From a virus, in the IMG/VR virus record IMGVR_UViG_3300025168_000850, positions 1 to 20,806 of that record: a DNA stretch of 20,806 bases, one strand, 5' to 3'. The position numbers were made by a program, and so were the translations under genes. Below the pieces are notes generated by a model. It ran no database searches. It saw nothing but the letters and a program-made list of their open reading frames with translations, and was not told where the DNA came from. Shown here in pieces: positions 20,681-20,806 of the stretch. Numbering within the stretch: the first letter of the stretch is position 1; each line of letters opens with the position of its first letter.

Positions 20681-20806
20681 TTTTTAGTTTGGGTTAAACT
20701 TACATTGGCACTAAGTAGAGAAACTACAAAATAGTAAACCCTTTTTTGCGTAGGGAATTCCCTTAGTTTTTGAAACCCCCCAATTTTGCACGCATAAAAA
20801 GAAAGC
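20681..20806. other. Non-coding region upstream of the terminase genes: candidate cos / packaging site
   Basis: I see no gene here. On the minus strand it holds a G6 tract (20781-20776, in AATTGGGGGGTTTCA), a perfect 12-bp palindrome AGGGAATTCCCT (20752-20763), and a short dyad AGTTT-GGGTT-AAACT (20686-20700) just upstream of the small ORF. G-tracts with nearby dyads are common at cos sites of HNH-type phages, and cos lies next to the small terminase gene. A weak TAAGTTTA box (20703-20710 region) has its TTTG at 24 nt, too far for a good promoter. The cos assignment is inference. Confidence 0.4.

Noticed and set aside
1-20806. tRNA genes, integrase, attachment sites or insertion sequences
   Set aside because: I looked for cloverleaf-like segments, recombinase motifs and flanking duplications and saw none that I could support.

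Overview
This 20.8 kb window is A+T-rich and reads as the genome, or nearly the whole genome, of a small tailed phage (long-tailed, siphovirus-like, HK97-type head) infecting a Bacteroidota host, probably a flavobacterium. The host assignment rests on three things: start codons preceded by A-rich tracts rather than Shine-Dalgarno motifs, promoter-like sites of the Bacteroidota form TTTG-N19-TAnnTTTG, and gene families (DUF6291 replication protein, DUF5675, SSB-like protein with a DLPF tail) that I associate with Bacteroidota phages. Every gene I accept is on the minus strand, so the window is read right to left and most genes abut or overlap by a few bases. No integrase, repressor, tRNA, polymerase or helicase gene is visible.

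Minus-strand reading order. Packaging (20.7-18.1 kb): a 45-aa coupled small protein, P27-family small terminase, a Dam-like adenine methyltransferase placed between the terminase genes, and large terminase. Head (18.06-15.08 kb): portal, S78-type prohead protease and HK97-fold capsid protein, closed by a strong terminator. Neck (15.0-13.2 kb): gp6-like connector, head closure protein, gp10-like tail-completion protein and DUF3168-like tail terminator. Tail (13.2-5.6 kb): major tail tube protein, a second tail-tube-like protein carrying a large inserted jelly-roll-like domain, two tail-assembly chaperone frames joined by a -1 frameshift at A AAA AAG, tape measure, and a 1096-aa distal tail/adhesion protein that also carries an inserted sugar-binding-like domain. 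Lysis-type genes (5.6-4.9 kb): a one-helix membrane protein and a DUF5675 protein. A calcineurin-like phosphoesterase follows.

A second transcription unit starts near 4.05 kb at a promoter whose -7 element is covered by a perfect 16-bp inverted repeat, a likely repressor operator. It reads through an 89-aa protein, a UUCG-loop terminator (probable attenuator), two small proteins, an SSB-like protein, a 53-aa helix-turn-helix protein, a DUF6291 replication protein, an uncharacterised replication-region protein, a VRR-NUC nuclease, a small membrane protein, a conserved unknown and an HNH endonuclease.

The most interesting feature lies inside the DUF6291 gene: four GGGG blocks spaced exactly 11 nt apart, with T-tracts, next to a 45-bp A+T-rich hexamer array. 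Eleven is not a multiple of three, so the copies are translated in different frames, which points to a DNA-level role. I read it as a candidate lambda-O-like replication origin inside the initiator gene. If the two window ends are joined, HNH lies directly upstream of a G-tract and palindrome region and then the small terminase. That is the HNH-cos-terS-terL order of HK97-like cos phages and suggests the window is a full genome unit.
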